Of a DNA stretch of 51,660 bases, positions 32,975 to 42,200 are shown one piece after another. How positions within the stretch are numbered: position 1 is the stretch's first letter; each line of letters begins with the position of its first letter. A program made the position numbers and the translations under genes. This stretch comes from a virus. The notes beneath the pieces are model-generated. The model was not told the origin of the DNA. It saw only the letters and a list, made by a program, of their open reading frames with translations, and ran no database searches. The stretch is taken from the IMG/VR virus record IMGVR_UViG_3300029309_000064, positions 1 to 51,660 of that record. One strand, written 5' to 3'.

Positions 32975-33826
32975 ATGAGTACAGAAGTTGCACTTAGTGT
33001 AGACAACATGAACCTAGCTGACGCTATGGGTTTCTCAGCGTCTGCAGCAAGTGGTGGTAGTGGTTCTAACTTACACAGGATTACTGCTACTGTAATACAG
33101 GAAGTACATCCAGACACAAACAAGATTGTATCATCCCCTGTATTTAAGATTAGAAAAGATGAAGATGAGTTCTATTCTCGTGAGATAGAGATACGTCTTT
33201 TTGCAGAACGCCAACGCTGGCAGAAGTGGGACAGTGAAAATAATACCTTCCAAAAAACTGTCATGTCTACTAACTTAAATACAGACTTGAAGGATACTTT
33301 AGGTACGTTTAATTTGGGTAGACCTACTGGTTACATCAAAGACTTTAATGGTTTACCTGAGACTACAAAAGATATTATTCGTTCTGTTAATCGTGTTAAA
33401 GTTTACATGGGTATGGTTATCTTTTCAGAACCTTTCTATGAGGGTGGTGCTCACGTAGATACATACGATGGTTTTGAAGTACCTTTTATAGCTGATGTTA
33501 AAAACCGTGAGAGTTTGAAATCAATAGACAATGTTGTTGCTAAGTTGATGAACAAGCGCATCTCTCCAGTAGAGCACACTATTACCTTGACAGGTGATGT
33601 CAGAGCCATGCCTAACGGTAATAAGTATGCGGTGATGCAAGCCTCACTCAATGAACTTGTAACCATTGCTAATGGTGACAACGATGTCCTGCAAAACTTT
33701 GTAGATTACGTTAACAACACTAACGATTATATTCTAAAAAAGTGGGATGAAACACACGTAGAGAAACTTGATGACGAGTCTTCAAAGATTGTATCTAATA
33801 TCGTAGACTTGGAGGACTTTGAATAA
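32975..33826 (+). CDS. Candidate ssDNA-binding protein with acidic tail
   Basis: A 283-residue protein encoded 41 nt after polymerase and before nuclease genes, with an AAAGGAAAA site. It is beta-rich (HRITATVIQEVHPDTNKIVS; VKVYMGMVIFSEPFYEGG) and ends in an acidic, aromatic tail (SNIVDLEDFE), the hallmark used by T7 gp2.5 and SSB to contact replisome proteins. No sequence signature of the OB fold can be verified by eye. The call rests on position, size and tail. Confidence 0.5.
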   Translation: MSTEVALSVDNMNLADAMGFSASAASGGSGSNLHRITATVIQEVHPDTNKIVSSPVFKIRKDEDEFYSREIEIRLFAERQRWQKWDSENNTFQKTVMSTNLNTDLKDTLGTFNLGRPTGYIKDFNGLPETTKDIIRSVNRVKVYMGMVIFSEPFYEGGAHVDTYDGFEVPFIADVKNRESLKSIDNVVAKLMNKRISPVEHTITLTGDVRAMPNGNKYAVMQASLNELVTIANGDNDVLQNFVDYVNNTNDYILKKWDETHVEKLDDESSKIVSNIVDLEDFE

Positions 33827-34683
33827 TGCAACACCCTGCTGAACTGTCTATATATTCTTACCTGAGAAAATCTATTGATGGTAAGGCAGGGATGTCACAG
33901 GAAGTTATTGACAAGATAGCTGACGATATTAAAGAAGCCCTACATAAACAGTTTAACTCTGAGAAACGAAAGTTCAAAGTTAGAATGTCAAATGTAGGGC
34001 GTCCTAAATGTCAGCTATGGTTTGATAAGAACAACCCTGATAAAGCAGAACCTCTACCTGCATCATTCAAGATCAACATGGTTATAGGTGATATAGTAGA
34101 GGCTGTGTTTAAAGGATTGCTCAGAGCATCAGGCACAGAGTTTGAAGATAACGATAACGTGACACTCAAGTTGTCAGATAAAGCAAAAATATCTGGTGAG
34201 TATGACATGATACTTGACGGTAAAGTAGATGATGTAAAGTCTGCTTCACCTTGGTCTTTTCAAAATAAGTTTGAGGATTTCCACAGCCTTAACAAAGGTG
34301 ACTCGTTTGGTTACGTATCACAGCTTGTAGGGTACGCTACTGCTGCAGGTAAAGATGTAGGTGGCTGGTGGGTAGTCAACAAAGGCAACGGTGACTTCAA
34401 GTACGTGTCAGCTTCTGAGGTAGATAAAAAAGAAGTGTTAAAAAATATAGAGGATACTTATGATTACTTAGATAAAGATAAACCCTTTGAGCGTTGCTTT
34501 GAGCCTGTACCAGAAACATATCGTGGTAAAGCCAGCGGCAACTACAAGTTAAGTAAAACGTGTGGCTTCTGCTCACACAAAAAGAAATGTTGGCCTACAC
34601 TTAGAGCATTACCTTCTCAGGTATATAGTGGAAAGCTAACACCCCCAACAGTAGAATATGTCAGTTTATGGAGTGATAGATAA
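33826..34683 (+). CDS. Cas4/RecB-like Fe-S exonuclease
   Basis: 285 residues. The PD-(D/E)XK core is GEYDMILDG (D127) followed by DVKSAS (D136, K138) and the RecB-type QLVGY motif (Q166, Y170). Four Cys, one early (C62 in RPKCQLW) and three late (C246, C249, C255 in CGFCSHKKKC), match the split 4Fe-4S ligation of Cas4 and AddB nucleases. A DNA end-resection role in replication and recombination is expected. One-base overlaps with neighbours (TAATG type). Confidence 0.8.
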   Translation: MQHPAELSIYSYLRKSIDGKAGMSQEVIDKIADDIKEALHKQFNSEKRKFKVRMSNVGRPKCQLWFDKNNPDKAEPLPASFKINMVIGDIVEAVFKGLLRASGTEFEDNDNVTLKLSDKAKISGEYDMILDGKVDDVKSASPWSFQNKFEDFHSLNKGDSFGYVSQLVGYATAAGKDVGGWWVVNKGNGDFKYVSASEVDKKEVLKNIEDTYDYLDKDKPFERCFEPVPETYRGKASGNYKLSKTCGFCSHKKKCWPTLRALPSQVYSGKLTPPTVEYVSLWSDR

Positions 34684-34895
34684 TGACAACAGTAGTAATT
34701 GATGAAGTAGAGTACGATACAGAGAACTTTACAGAAGAGCAAAACAATATGGTAGCTGAGTTGCAATACAATGCAAACATGCAACGTCAACTTACCTATC
34801 AATTAAGTACACTTAAAGCAGTAGGTGAGATCTTAGCATCTCGTGTTAAACAATCCTTAACAGAGAAGAAGGATGACAAAGAAGAGACGTCATAA
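34683..34895 (+). CDS. Small acidic coiled-coil phage protein (70 residues)
   Basis: Begins MTTVVIDEVEYDTENFTEEQ then MVAELQYNANMQRQLTYQLS and ends in a charged tail. Proteins with an I-D-x-x-x-Y start and a two-helix coil occur in many phages near exonuclease or endonuclease genes, function unknown. It overlaps the next gene by 23 nt. Confidence 0.6.
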   Translation: MTTVVIDEVEYDTENFTEEQNNMVAELQYNANMQRQLTYQLSTLKAVGEILASRVKQSLTEKKDDKEETS

Positions 34896-35316
34896 CTCAA
34901 GAAGGTATCGCAGTGGGCTAGAACGTGAAGTCGCTGCGTTCCTAAAAAATAATCAAACTAGAGTCAGGTATGAGGTTTTAAAGATAGAGTGGGAAGACCT
35001 ACGATACAGAACTTACACACCTGACTTTATTTTGGACAATGGTATAATAATAGAAACGAAAGGTATCTTTGACAGTGAAGACAGAAGGAAGCACATAGAG
35101 ATACGTAAGCAACACCCTGAGTTAGATATACGGTTTGTGTTTAGTAACTCTATGGCAAAACTTTACAAAGGTGCTAAGTCAAGGTACTACAACTGGTGTG
35201 ACAAGAATGAGTTTCTTTGGGCGCATCGTGTTATACCTGAAGCTTGGTTAAAAGAAAAGGGAAGACCAACAAAGTTAAAAGTTATACCGTTTAAAGGTAC
35301 AAAAAGGAAAACGTAA
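34873..35316 (+). CDS. T7 endonuclease I-like Holliday junction resolvase
   Basis: 147 residues, like T7 gp3 (149). The active site is SGLEREVAAF (Glu17/19), TPDF (D51) and ETKG (E61, K63), with the same 10- and 2-residue spacing as T7 D55, E65, K67. Basic N-terminus (MTKKRRHNSRRYRSG) and FDSEDRRKHIEIRKQHPELD helix. It resolves branched DNA before packaging and may help degrade host DNA. Confidence 0.87.
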   Translation: MTKKRRHNSRRYRSGLEREVAAFLKNNQTRVRYEVLKIEWEDLRYRTYTPDFILDNGIIIETKGIFDSEDRRKHIEIRKQHPELDIRFVFSNSMAKLYKGAKSRYYNWCDKNEFLWAHRVIPEAWLKEKGRPTKLKVIPFKGTKRKT

Positions 35317-35660
35317 TGCCTTACACAGTGAAGGACGATGAAGTAGCAATACTTTTAAGACCTGCAAGTTTTGATACAGACGGAGAATGGACAGGTGAGT
35401 TAGAAACAAGCTTGGCTTGTGGCGCAATGGTACAGACAGACATGGAAACTATGGGGTATTTAGTTCACTTAGCTACATTAATGGGTACATTTTTATCAAT
35501 GGCTCAAGATGATGAAAATCTGTATGCATCAGTAGCAGAAAGAAGAGACTACATGATAAGCCTTGACAAACAAAATGAATCGGTGTATGAAAGGGTAGAG
35601 GGAACTGATGGTAAGGTTCTTAAACTTACTAAGTGGACTAAAACAGAGGGTAATGCATGA
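35316..35660 (+). CDS. Conserved phage protein of unknown function (114 residues)
   Basis: Begins MPYTVKDDEVAILLRPASFD then GEWTGELETSLACGAMVQTD and has a helical centre (MGYLVHLATLMGTFLSMAQD). The DGEWTG and LATLM pattern recurs in phage proteins near DUF3310 genes, by memory. One-base overlap upstream and 4-nt overlap downstream. Function unknown. Confidence 0.58.
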   Translation: MPYTVKDDEVAILLRPASFDTDGEWTGELETSLACGAMVQTDMETMGYLVHLATLMGTFLSMAQDDENLYASVAERRDYMISLDKQNESVYERVEGTDGKVLKLTKWTKTEGNA

Positions 35661-35890
35661 CTAATATTGATCCAGTAAACAAACCTATACACTATAATCA
35701 AGCAGGTATAGAGTGTATTGATGCTATTGAAGCTATGACAGAAAATATGTCAGGGTATATAGCACCTCAAGCAGCTAACGTACTGAAGTATATATGGCGT
35801 TGTGAATACAAGAACGGCTTAGAAGATATAGACAAGGCAATATGGTATCTACAAAGGATGAAAAAAAGGTGGATGGAGTTTCACAAATGA
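35657..35890 (+). CDS. DUF3310 family protein
   Basis: 77 residues with DPVNKPIHYNQAGIECIDAI, then APQAANVLKYIWRCEYKNGL and EDIDKAIWYLQRM. This is the full DUF3310 pattern (PxHY, ECID, KYxWR, KNGxEDxxKAxWYL), seen widely in phages and sometimes annotated as nucleotide kinase-like; activity is unproven. It sits with MazG and ribonucleotide reductase genes. Confidence 0.85.
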   Translation: MTNIDPVNKPIHYNQAGIECIDAIEAMTENMSGYIAPQAANVLKYIWRCEYKNGLEDIDKAIWYLQRMKKRWMEFHK

Positions 35891-36060
35891 TACAGAAAAA
35901 GTTTAGTGTTACATTTGTATTGAAGGTACAAGAAGATAACAATATATTTTCTTCTGTAGAAGAGGCACACGAGGATGATATATATGATTTAGTACACAAT
36001 ACTTTTCACGATATAGATGACGTGGAACTAGATAATTTAAACGTTAAGGAGAGATGGTAA
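35887..36060 (+). CDS. Small acidic protein (57 residues)
   Basis: ATG 35,887 overlaps the DUF3310 stop as ATGA and has GGAG upstream; an earlier ATG at 35,842 would overlap that gene by 49 nt. The product MIQKKFSVTFVLKVQEDNNI then SSVEEAHEDDIYDLVHNT is acidic, beta then helix, ending NVKERW. Unknown function. Confidence 0.52.
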   Translation: MIQKKFSVTFVLKVQEDNNIFSSVEEAHEDDIYDLVHNTFHDIDDVELDNLNVKERW

Positions 36061-36061
36061 A

Positions 36062-36424
36062 ATGCTCAGTCAAGATGATATTGATGCTTTCAAAAGACTC
36101 AACGATGTAGATTACTTAATGAATGAGTATCAAAGTATGGCTGCGGCAACAGCTATATATGATAAAAAACATCAAGTAATATACCCAGCGCTGGGTTTGG
36201 CTGCAGAAGCAGGAGAGGTAGCTAACAAAGTAAAAAAGATTTTACGTGATGGTAAGTTTGACCGTGAAGGTATATCAGATGAAATTGGAGATTGTCTGTG
36301 GTACATTGCAGCGTTATGCCGTGACTTAAACGTAGACTTATCAGAGATAGCTAAAAATAATATTAACAAGTTGCGTGATCGTAAGGAAAGAGGTACGTTA
36401 AAGGGAAGCGGAGATAAACGGTGA
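36062..36424 (+). CDS. mazG: MazG-like nucleotide pyrophosphohydrolase
   Basis: 120 residues with the single MazG domain: ALGLAAEAGEVANKVKK (E49, E52) and SDEIGDCLWYIAAL (E74, D77), the metal-binding ExxE and ExxD boxes, then an RKERGTLKGSGDKR tail. It hydrolyses (d)NTPs and possibly alarmone-type nucleotides; in marine phages it is a common auxiliary gene. The perfect palindrome CCCAGCGCTGGG (36,184-36,195) lies inside, encoding PALG. GTGA overlap with the next gene. Confidence 0.88.
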   Translation: MLSQDDIDAFKRLNDVDYLMNEYQSMAAATAIYDKKHQVIYPALGLAAEAGEVANKVKKILRDGKFDREGISDEIGDCLWYIAALCRDLNVDLSEIAKNNINKLRDRKERGTLKGSGDKR

Positions 36425-36834
36425 GTATCATAAGTCGAATACCAGAGTTTTATGTAAGTCACTGGCTACTACGAATACCCCTTATAATTATTTTCTTTCA
36501 ACAAGGAATGGATAAACTACCTATAGATCTAGAAACAGCAGAATCATTTGATTTACCGTACTTAGTTTGGTGGTTTGTAGCATGGGGTGAGTTGGGTGCT
36601 TCCATCGGATTAATGTTTGGTGGCTTGGCACACATTGATGGTCTAAAGGATTGGATTGCAAAGTGTGGTGATATGCTTACACGTTTTAGTGGATTCACAA
36701 TTGGATGTATTATGACAGGTGTTATATGGATAGCTAAACCAGAAAGTCTACTAGACGTTTTGTTATATGACCACTTTCATTTACTGCTTTGGGTAGGTGG
36801 TTTATTTTTTGCATTGAGAGGAAACAGAATATGA
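36421..36834 (+). CDS. DoxX-like integral membrane protein
   Basis: 137 residues from GTG 36,421 overlapping the mazG stop. Four hydrophobic segments are visible. The first reads LLRIPLIIIFFQQGMDKLP and the second carries WGELGASIGLMFGGLA, the R..L...F...G..K and GE-type pattern of DoxX/DoxD proteins. Two more spans (FSGFTIGCIMTGVIWIA; HFHLLLWVGGLFFAL) follow. Cellular DoxX proteins act in membrane redox or thiol processes; what it does in a phage is unknown. It is coupled by ATGA to the reductase gene, hinting at a redox link. Confidence 0.6.
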   Translation: MSIISRIPEFYVSHWLLRIPLIIIFFQQGMDKLPIDLETAESFDLPYLVWWFVAWGELGASIGLMFGGLAHIDGLKDWIAKCGDMLTRFSGFTIGCIMTGVIWIAKPESLLDVLLYDHFHLLLWVGGLFFALRGNRI

Positions 36835-38750
36835 GTAACTATTTACCAACGGACTATCAGTCCTTCATACACAAATCAAGGTACGCTAAATACTTTGATG
36901 GTAAAGGGCGTGAGTCTTGGAGCGACACAGTAGAGCGCTACATGGATAACGTAGTGCGCCCAAAGCTAGGTGATGATAGCTACGTAAACAACATACGAGA
37001 TGCTATTCTTAACTTAGAAGTTATGCCATCCATGAGGGCTATGATGACTGCTGGCCCAGCGCTAGAGCGTGACAATACTGCAGGGTATAACTGTAGTTAT
37101 CTACCCGTAGATGACCCTAAGTCCTTTGATGAGGCTATGTTTATCCTCCTCTGTGGCACGGGTGTCGGTTTCAGTGTTGAGAGGCAGTACATCAGTAAGC
37201 TCCCTGAAGTCCCTACTCTCTTCGAGAGCGATACCACTATCGTTGTCAAGGACAGCAAGGAGGGATGGGCTAAGGCGTTTAGACAATTGTTGGCACTCCT
37301 TTGGGCTGGTGAGATTGCTAAATGGGATGTAACTAAAGTTCGTCCTGCAGGTGCAAGACTTAAAACTTTTGGTGGCAGGGCATCAGGGCCAGGACCACTA
37401 GTAGAACTATTTAACTTTGCAGTACAGACATTCAAGGCTGCACAGGGCAGAAAGCTATCCTCAATAGAGTGTCACGACTTGTTGTGCAAGGTTGGTGAGA
37501 TAGTAGTTGTGGGCGGTGTTCGTAGGTCAGCTATGATAAGCCTAAGTAATTTGGATGATGATCAAATTCGCCATGCTAAATCAGGTAAATGGTATGATGA
37601 ACCTGACCTAAACATATACCGTTTTGGCTATCGTTCCTTAGCAAATAATTCAGTAGCCTACGATAAGAAACCCGACAGTCCATCTTTTATGCGAGAGTGG
37701 ATGGCTCTGGTTGAAAGCGGTAGTGGTGAACGTGGTATATTTAATAGACAGGCTGCACAGGTACAGGCTGCTAAGAATGGTAGGCGTGATCCTAACCATG
37801 ACTTTGGCACTAATCCTTGCAGTGAGATCATACTTAGGCCGTATCAGTTCTGTAATCTTACGGAAGTTGTGGTCAGGGCTACAGATGATATTGAAAGTCT
37901 TGAGCGAAAGGTACGTGTTGCAACAATATTGGGAACAATACAATCCTCCTACACTAAGTTTCCCTATCTGCGTAAGGTGTGGCAAAACAATACAGAGGAG
38001 GAGCGATTGCTTGGCGTGTCACTGACAGGCATAATGGACAATCGTTTAATGACACCTAAGAATAAAGGCTTAGAAAAAACACTGGAGCACCTAAAGAATG
38101 TCGCCATTTCTACTAACGATGAACTTGCTGGGCGTCTTAATGTACCGCCCTCTGCTGCAATTAGCTGCGTCAAACCGTCAGGGACAGTCTCCCAATTGGT
38201 TGACTCCGCAAGTGGTATACACGCTAGGCACTCTCCATATTATATCCGTACTGTACGTGGTGATAACAAAGATCCCCTCACTCAGTTTATGAAAGATCAA
38301 GGCATACCCAGTGAGCCGTGTGTATTCAAAGGTGACACAACCACTGTGTTTAGTTTTCCTGTAAAGTCACCCAACGGTGCAGTAACTAGAAATGATATGG
38401 CAGCCATAGAACAGCTAGACTTGTGGCTTACGTATCAACGTCACTGGTGTGAACACAAACCTAGTGTAACTATTACAGTGCGTGACGATGAGTGGATGGC
38501 AGTAGGAGCTTTCGTGTACGAGCACTTTGACGAAATGTCAGGTGTATCTTTCTTGCCACACTCAGATCATACTTATCAGCAAGCCCCATATCAGGATTGC
38601 ACTAAGGATGAGTATGAGTTATTATTAAGTTCGATGCCAGAAAAAATAGATTGGTCTAAGCTTTCTGAGTACGAACAAGAAGACAACACTTTAGCAATGC
38701 AAACAATGGCTTGCTCTGGTGATGTGTGCGAAGTAGTTGACATAACATAA
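36831..38750 (+). CDS. nrdJ: Adenosylcobalamin-dependent ribonucleotide reductase (class II)
   Basis: 639 residues from ATG 36,831 (ATGA with the previous gene). It aligns by motif with monomeric class II enzymes. The redox Cys is C88 (GYNCSYLP), the active-site box is N328-P-C330-S-E332 and the partner is C341, the same spacing as Asn406, Cys408, Glu410 and Cys419 of Lactobacillus leichmannii RTPR. C-terminal CSGDVC provides the re-reducing Cys pair. LLCGTGVGFSVE is also typical. It makes dNTPs from NTPs without oxygen but needs host cobalamin. Confidence 0.9.
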   Translation: MSNYLPTDYQSFIHKSRYAKYFDGKGRESWSDTVERYMDNVVRPKLGDDSYVNNIRDAILNLEVMPSMRAMMTAGPALERDNTAGYNCSYLPVDDPKSFDEAMFILLCGTGVGFSVERQYISKLPEVPTLFESDTTIVVKDSKEGWAKAFRQLLALLWAGEIAKWDVTKVRPAGARLKTFGGRASGPGPLVELFNFAVQTFKAAQGRKLSSIECHDLLCKVGEIVVVGGVRRSAMISLSNLDDDQIRHAKSGKWYDEPDLNIYRFGYRSLANNSVAYDKKPDSPSFMREWMALVESGSGERGIFNRQAAQVQAAKNGRRDPNHDFGTNPCSEIILRPYQFCNLTEVVVRATDDIESLERKVRVATILGTIQSSYTKFPYLRKVWQNNTEEERLLGVSLTGIMDNRLMTPKNKGLEKTLEHLKNVAISTNDELAGRLNVPPSAAISCVKPSGTVSQLVDSASGIHARHSPYYIRTVRGDNKDPLTQFMKDQGIPSEPCVFKGDTTTVFSFPVKSPNGAVTRNDMAAIEQLDLWLTYQRHWCEHKPSVTITVRDDEWMAVGAFVYEHFDEMSGVSFLPHSDHTYQQAPYQDCTKDEYELLLSSMPEKIDWSKLSEYEQEDNTLAMQTMACSGDVCEVVDIT

Positions 38751-38761
38751 AGGAGAATAAC

Positions 38762-38875
38762 ATGTTTGAAGTCATCTCATTTTTTGCTGCTGTGGGTATT
38801 ACAGTCGGTGCTATCACAGAGATTATAATACCGTTGGTTAGCCAAGGCACTGAACTTATAAAGACAGTTCTATGA
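38762..38875 (+). CDS. 37-residue hydrophobic peptide
   Basis: ATG 38,762 has an AAAGGAGAAT site. The product is MFEVISFFAAVGITVGAITE followed by IIIPLVSQGTELIKTVL, one membrane or amphipathic segment. It ends with ATGA coupling to the next gene. Function unknown. Confidence 0.5.
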   Translation: MFEVISFFAAVGITVGAITEIIIPLVSQGTELIKTVL

Positions 38876-39063
38876 AGTGGATACTAATCTTTGTAATGTT
38901 TAATAATGGCGTTCACTATTCTCAAAGCTTGCCTCTCTTGTATGATAATTATGACACATGTAAGATAGCGGCTGAAGATGTAAAGCAAAGATTAGAGGGT
39001 ACTAAACCTAATGATGCTGCATACGCCTTATCTTTCTGTGTAGCTTTACCAGAAGGTGCGTAA
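38872..39063 (+). CDS. Small secreted-like protein with two Cys (63 residues)
   Basis: MKWILIFVMFNNGVHYSQSL resembles a weak signal or membrane anchor, followed by YDNYDTCKIAAEDVKQRLEG and a second Cys in ALSFCVALPEG, giving a likely disulfide. This pattern (YxxYDTC ... C) recurs in small phage proteins by memory. Coupled to the preceding peptide by ATGA. Confidence 0.58.
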   Translation: MKWILIFVMFNNGVHYSQSLPLLYDNYDTCKIAAEDVKQRLEGTKPNDAAYALSFCVALPEGA

Positions 39064-39196
39064 AATAAACTTAGAGGAGGAGGCAAAAAAGTTTCTTGAT
39101 CTGAGAAAGAAAGAAGCTGAACCAGAGGAGTTACGTAAAGAGTTAATAGCTATACTAGAACGTTTTATAAGTGAGCTAAAAAAGAAGGGGCTGTAA
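39056..39196 (+). CDS. 46-residue charged helical protein, last early gene
   Basis: GTG 39,056 overlaps the previous gene by 8 nt. The product (MRKINLEEEAKKFLDLRKKE, then AEPEELRKELIAILERFI) is a charged coiled coil ending KKKGL. Its stop lies inside the convergent terminator hairpin. Ribosome site weak; call based on coding-like composition and the gap it fills. Confidence 0.5.
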   Translation: MRKINLEEEAKKFLDLRKKEAEPEELRKELIAILERFISELKKKGL

Positions 39197-39203
39197 AGCC
39201 CCT
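39186..39203. terminator. Bidirectional terminator between convergent blocks
   Basis: AGGGGCT (39,186-39,192), loop GTAA, AGCCCCT (39,197-39,203) form a perfect 7-bp GC-rich hairpin. On the plus strand it is followed by CTTTACTTTATTC; on the minus strand by CTTCTTTTTTAGC. It lies exactly between the last plus gene and the stop of the last minus gene (39,211). Confidence 0.75.
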
Positions 39204-39210
39204 CTTTACT

Positions 39211-42200
39211 TTATTCTTTTTTCATCTCTCTGTAGTATGATAGTATAGCTTTAAATTGATTTAACTCTGACTCGTTCATGTCTAATGGCGTTTTCATTTT
39301 TAACTTTTTAAGTTCTTCTTCTGTAGCACCTTCATCTCTCAGTTTTTCTAATCGCATATCGTGAAAAAGTTTTTTAGCATTTTTAAATTGCTCACCATCC
39401 CCTGCATAATTCATCACATCGTACTTGTGTTTGTTTTGTTTGTGATGCCTAGATAAGTACGGCATAGCTTCGTTTACTGCATTTCTAGTTTGTTTTAATA
39501 TTTTTTTAACTTCTTTTCTTCTGTAGGTGTTAGTGCCTTGCATAAACTTCTTGTCACTTAAAAGTTTTCTAGCTTTTCTTTCTAGTATAGGACTCACTGT
39601 TTCATTTAACAGCCTGTCATACATAGCTACTCCACTCCTACGACTTGCTGTAAAACCTTTTAAACCTGCCATAGTGTAAACTTTTTCTGATGCAGTTTTA
39701 CTTGGCACAACTTTCACTCCAAAGATAGAGTTTAATGGATTAGGATCGTACAAGTCTCCTCCTCTAGTAGCAACACGCAAGTTAGTAAAATCGTTTTCTT
39801 CATTTGTATCACGAAAGATGTCTAGCATATTATCCACGTAACGTGTAGCTTCAAGAGAGAAAATATCTCCTCCTGTTCTGGCTACCAGTTCTACTTCACC
39901 TTGATCATTTACAACAGCTTTTTGTCTTTTGTCTTTGTGTATGTCTGTGTCGAAGATAAAACCTACTGCTTTATCCAGTATTTGAAAAGGTCTGGTAAAT
40001 CCAGCTAAAAAGCTACCACCTCTTCTTTGTAGTTCTGCAACCCCAGCTTCACCATTTGTTTCATCAAAGAACATGTTTAAGATTCTGTTCATGTCGTTAC
40101 CAAATTGTATGTCTCTAGCGAACTGACCCACACCTATCTGTACGAGCATATCTTGTATCGCCTCTGGAGTAGTGGTAGCGTAGTAAGGTAATGTATCTTT
40201 TTCTATCGTAGGCTCTGCAGGTTTTCCTGGTAAATCTATGCCAAAGATAGATCCTTGTTTGCCTAATTGATTCACTAATCTACCCATAGACATAAACTCA
40301 GACATAGGAAAAGCATTTTTAATATCTATTATTGTGCCGCCACCTACATCTAATTCTGTAGCTTCTAAACCTCTGTCTTGTCTTTCTTGATCCATCCTAG
40401 CTGCCATGATAAGACCAGCAGTGCCTACAGCAGCACGACTAAAAGCTTCCATTGTTTGTATGTCGCCTCTACCTCGCATAATTTTAGCTGTTGCAGGAAG
40501 TAAAGACCAAGGGCCAAGTTGATAAACTGTAGCTATAGTGTTGTTAAAAAACCTACCAAATGGTAAAACAGAACCTAGTACTGGTAAGTTAGATATACTT
40601 TCTACAAACTTAGCTGCACTGCGTATGGCAGGTGCTTGTTCTACTGTAGTGTAGTCTTTTGAGAAAACACTTTTCATTGTAGAGTCCATAGCTAAACCTG
40701 CTATGTCTTCATCTATTACATTAAGGTTGTTATCTCGCATTGCATCAGCAAGTTTAATACCCTTCTTTATCCTAAGATGTTTATCTAACTCTGTCATAAA
40801 CATTTGAGATTTAGTAAAAGTATCTTGTGCTCTAACACCTGTTATATATGTGGCAGCAGCTACATATCTTTCTATAGTTTTGTAAACTTTACTGTCAGGA
40901 TTTATATCAAACTTACTAGCGGAAAGCTCAACACCAGTACCACCTGCAGTCTCGTGTATCAAAGATTTAATATCTTTGTTTTCATCAAGAAACTTCATGT
41001 AAGCATCGTGTGTAGTAAATGGGTCTAGTAAGTTTCTAAACTTCGCGCCCTGCACTTGAAAATAAACTTGTCCTACACGTCTTGCTTCACGTCCTGCTTC
41101 TGTGTTGCCTCGTAGCACACCGTATGCGTAAAACAAACCACCATTCAGAGAGTCAGCTACAGCCTGTCCTAAGTAGTACTGTGACCAGCCAAACACGTTA
41201 GCTGCAGTGGTAGGCACAGATGAGACAAGAGTTCTACGCCATACGTTTTGTAGGTACATAAGTGTCTTAGGTTGCACCTCTCTAGATAAGTAACCTGGTA
41301 GTCCATCCTCTAGGGCATCTCTTATCTCTTTTCTTTCTAGTGATTGATTAATGATGTCGTTACCCATAACAACACCAGCGTTCAGCTTGTTCTTAGCTTG
41401 TGCAAAGACAGAAAGTTCTCTACCTAAACCACTAGAGTAGGATGCTATAACGTCACTAAGTTTAACTTTTGCTGTGGCAACATCACCTAAAGGTAGACCT
41501 GTAGCTTTTTCAAAATCCTTTGATATTGCAAGAAACTCTTCATCAGGCATGACACGTATAACATCAGTTAAAAAGTCAGATATAAATGTGTCTTTATTTA
41601 CTGTAATACCTTTGCTTCTTAAAAAACCCACAAGACCTGTCTCTTTATCTGGTCCTAATAATATCTCTCCAAGCAAACCCTCTGGCATCATTTGATTGCC
41701 ACGTATTTCTTTACCTGCCTCTACCTTTTTAGCCCAAGACTTGTATCCATCACGTATAACTTTTGTAGCTTCAAAGCTTACACCTGCATCTACTGTTCCT
41801 TTAGTAGCAAACTTTTTAAGTGCCATCTCTCTTGTAGCATCACCTAACGAAGAACCACCTACAAACTTTCTAGCACCACTACCTGCTAAACTAAAAGCAG
41901 GAGCTACAGCACCACCTATAAGACCATTTAGTAGGACTTGCTTTTTGTTTATTGCTGTAACAGAATCATCAACGTTTACGTCAAGATAAATGTCTTGTAT
42001 AGCTAAATCTTGAAAAGCAGCTATAGTGGCGTCTGCAGTAAACGTACCACCTAACTCTGCAGCAACACCTTTTAGTCTACGCTTCTTTTCTATATCTCTA
42101 ACTGCACCCATGCCTATAGTACGCAGTGCTTCTCGCCTTGCGTTCATGGCAGCATGATCTAGTGCAACTTTACCTGCACCACTCTTCACTGCGTCCTTAC

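Noticed and set aside
28295-36424. 2-aminoadenine (Z) genome pathway suggested by GMP reductase plus MazG and family A polymerase
   Set aside because: No PurZ-type adenylosuccinate synthetase or DatZ is present in the window.
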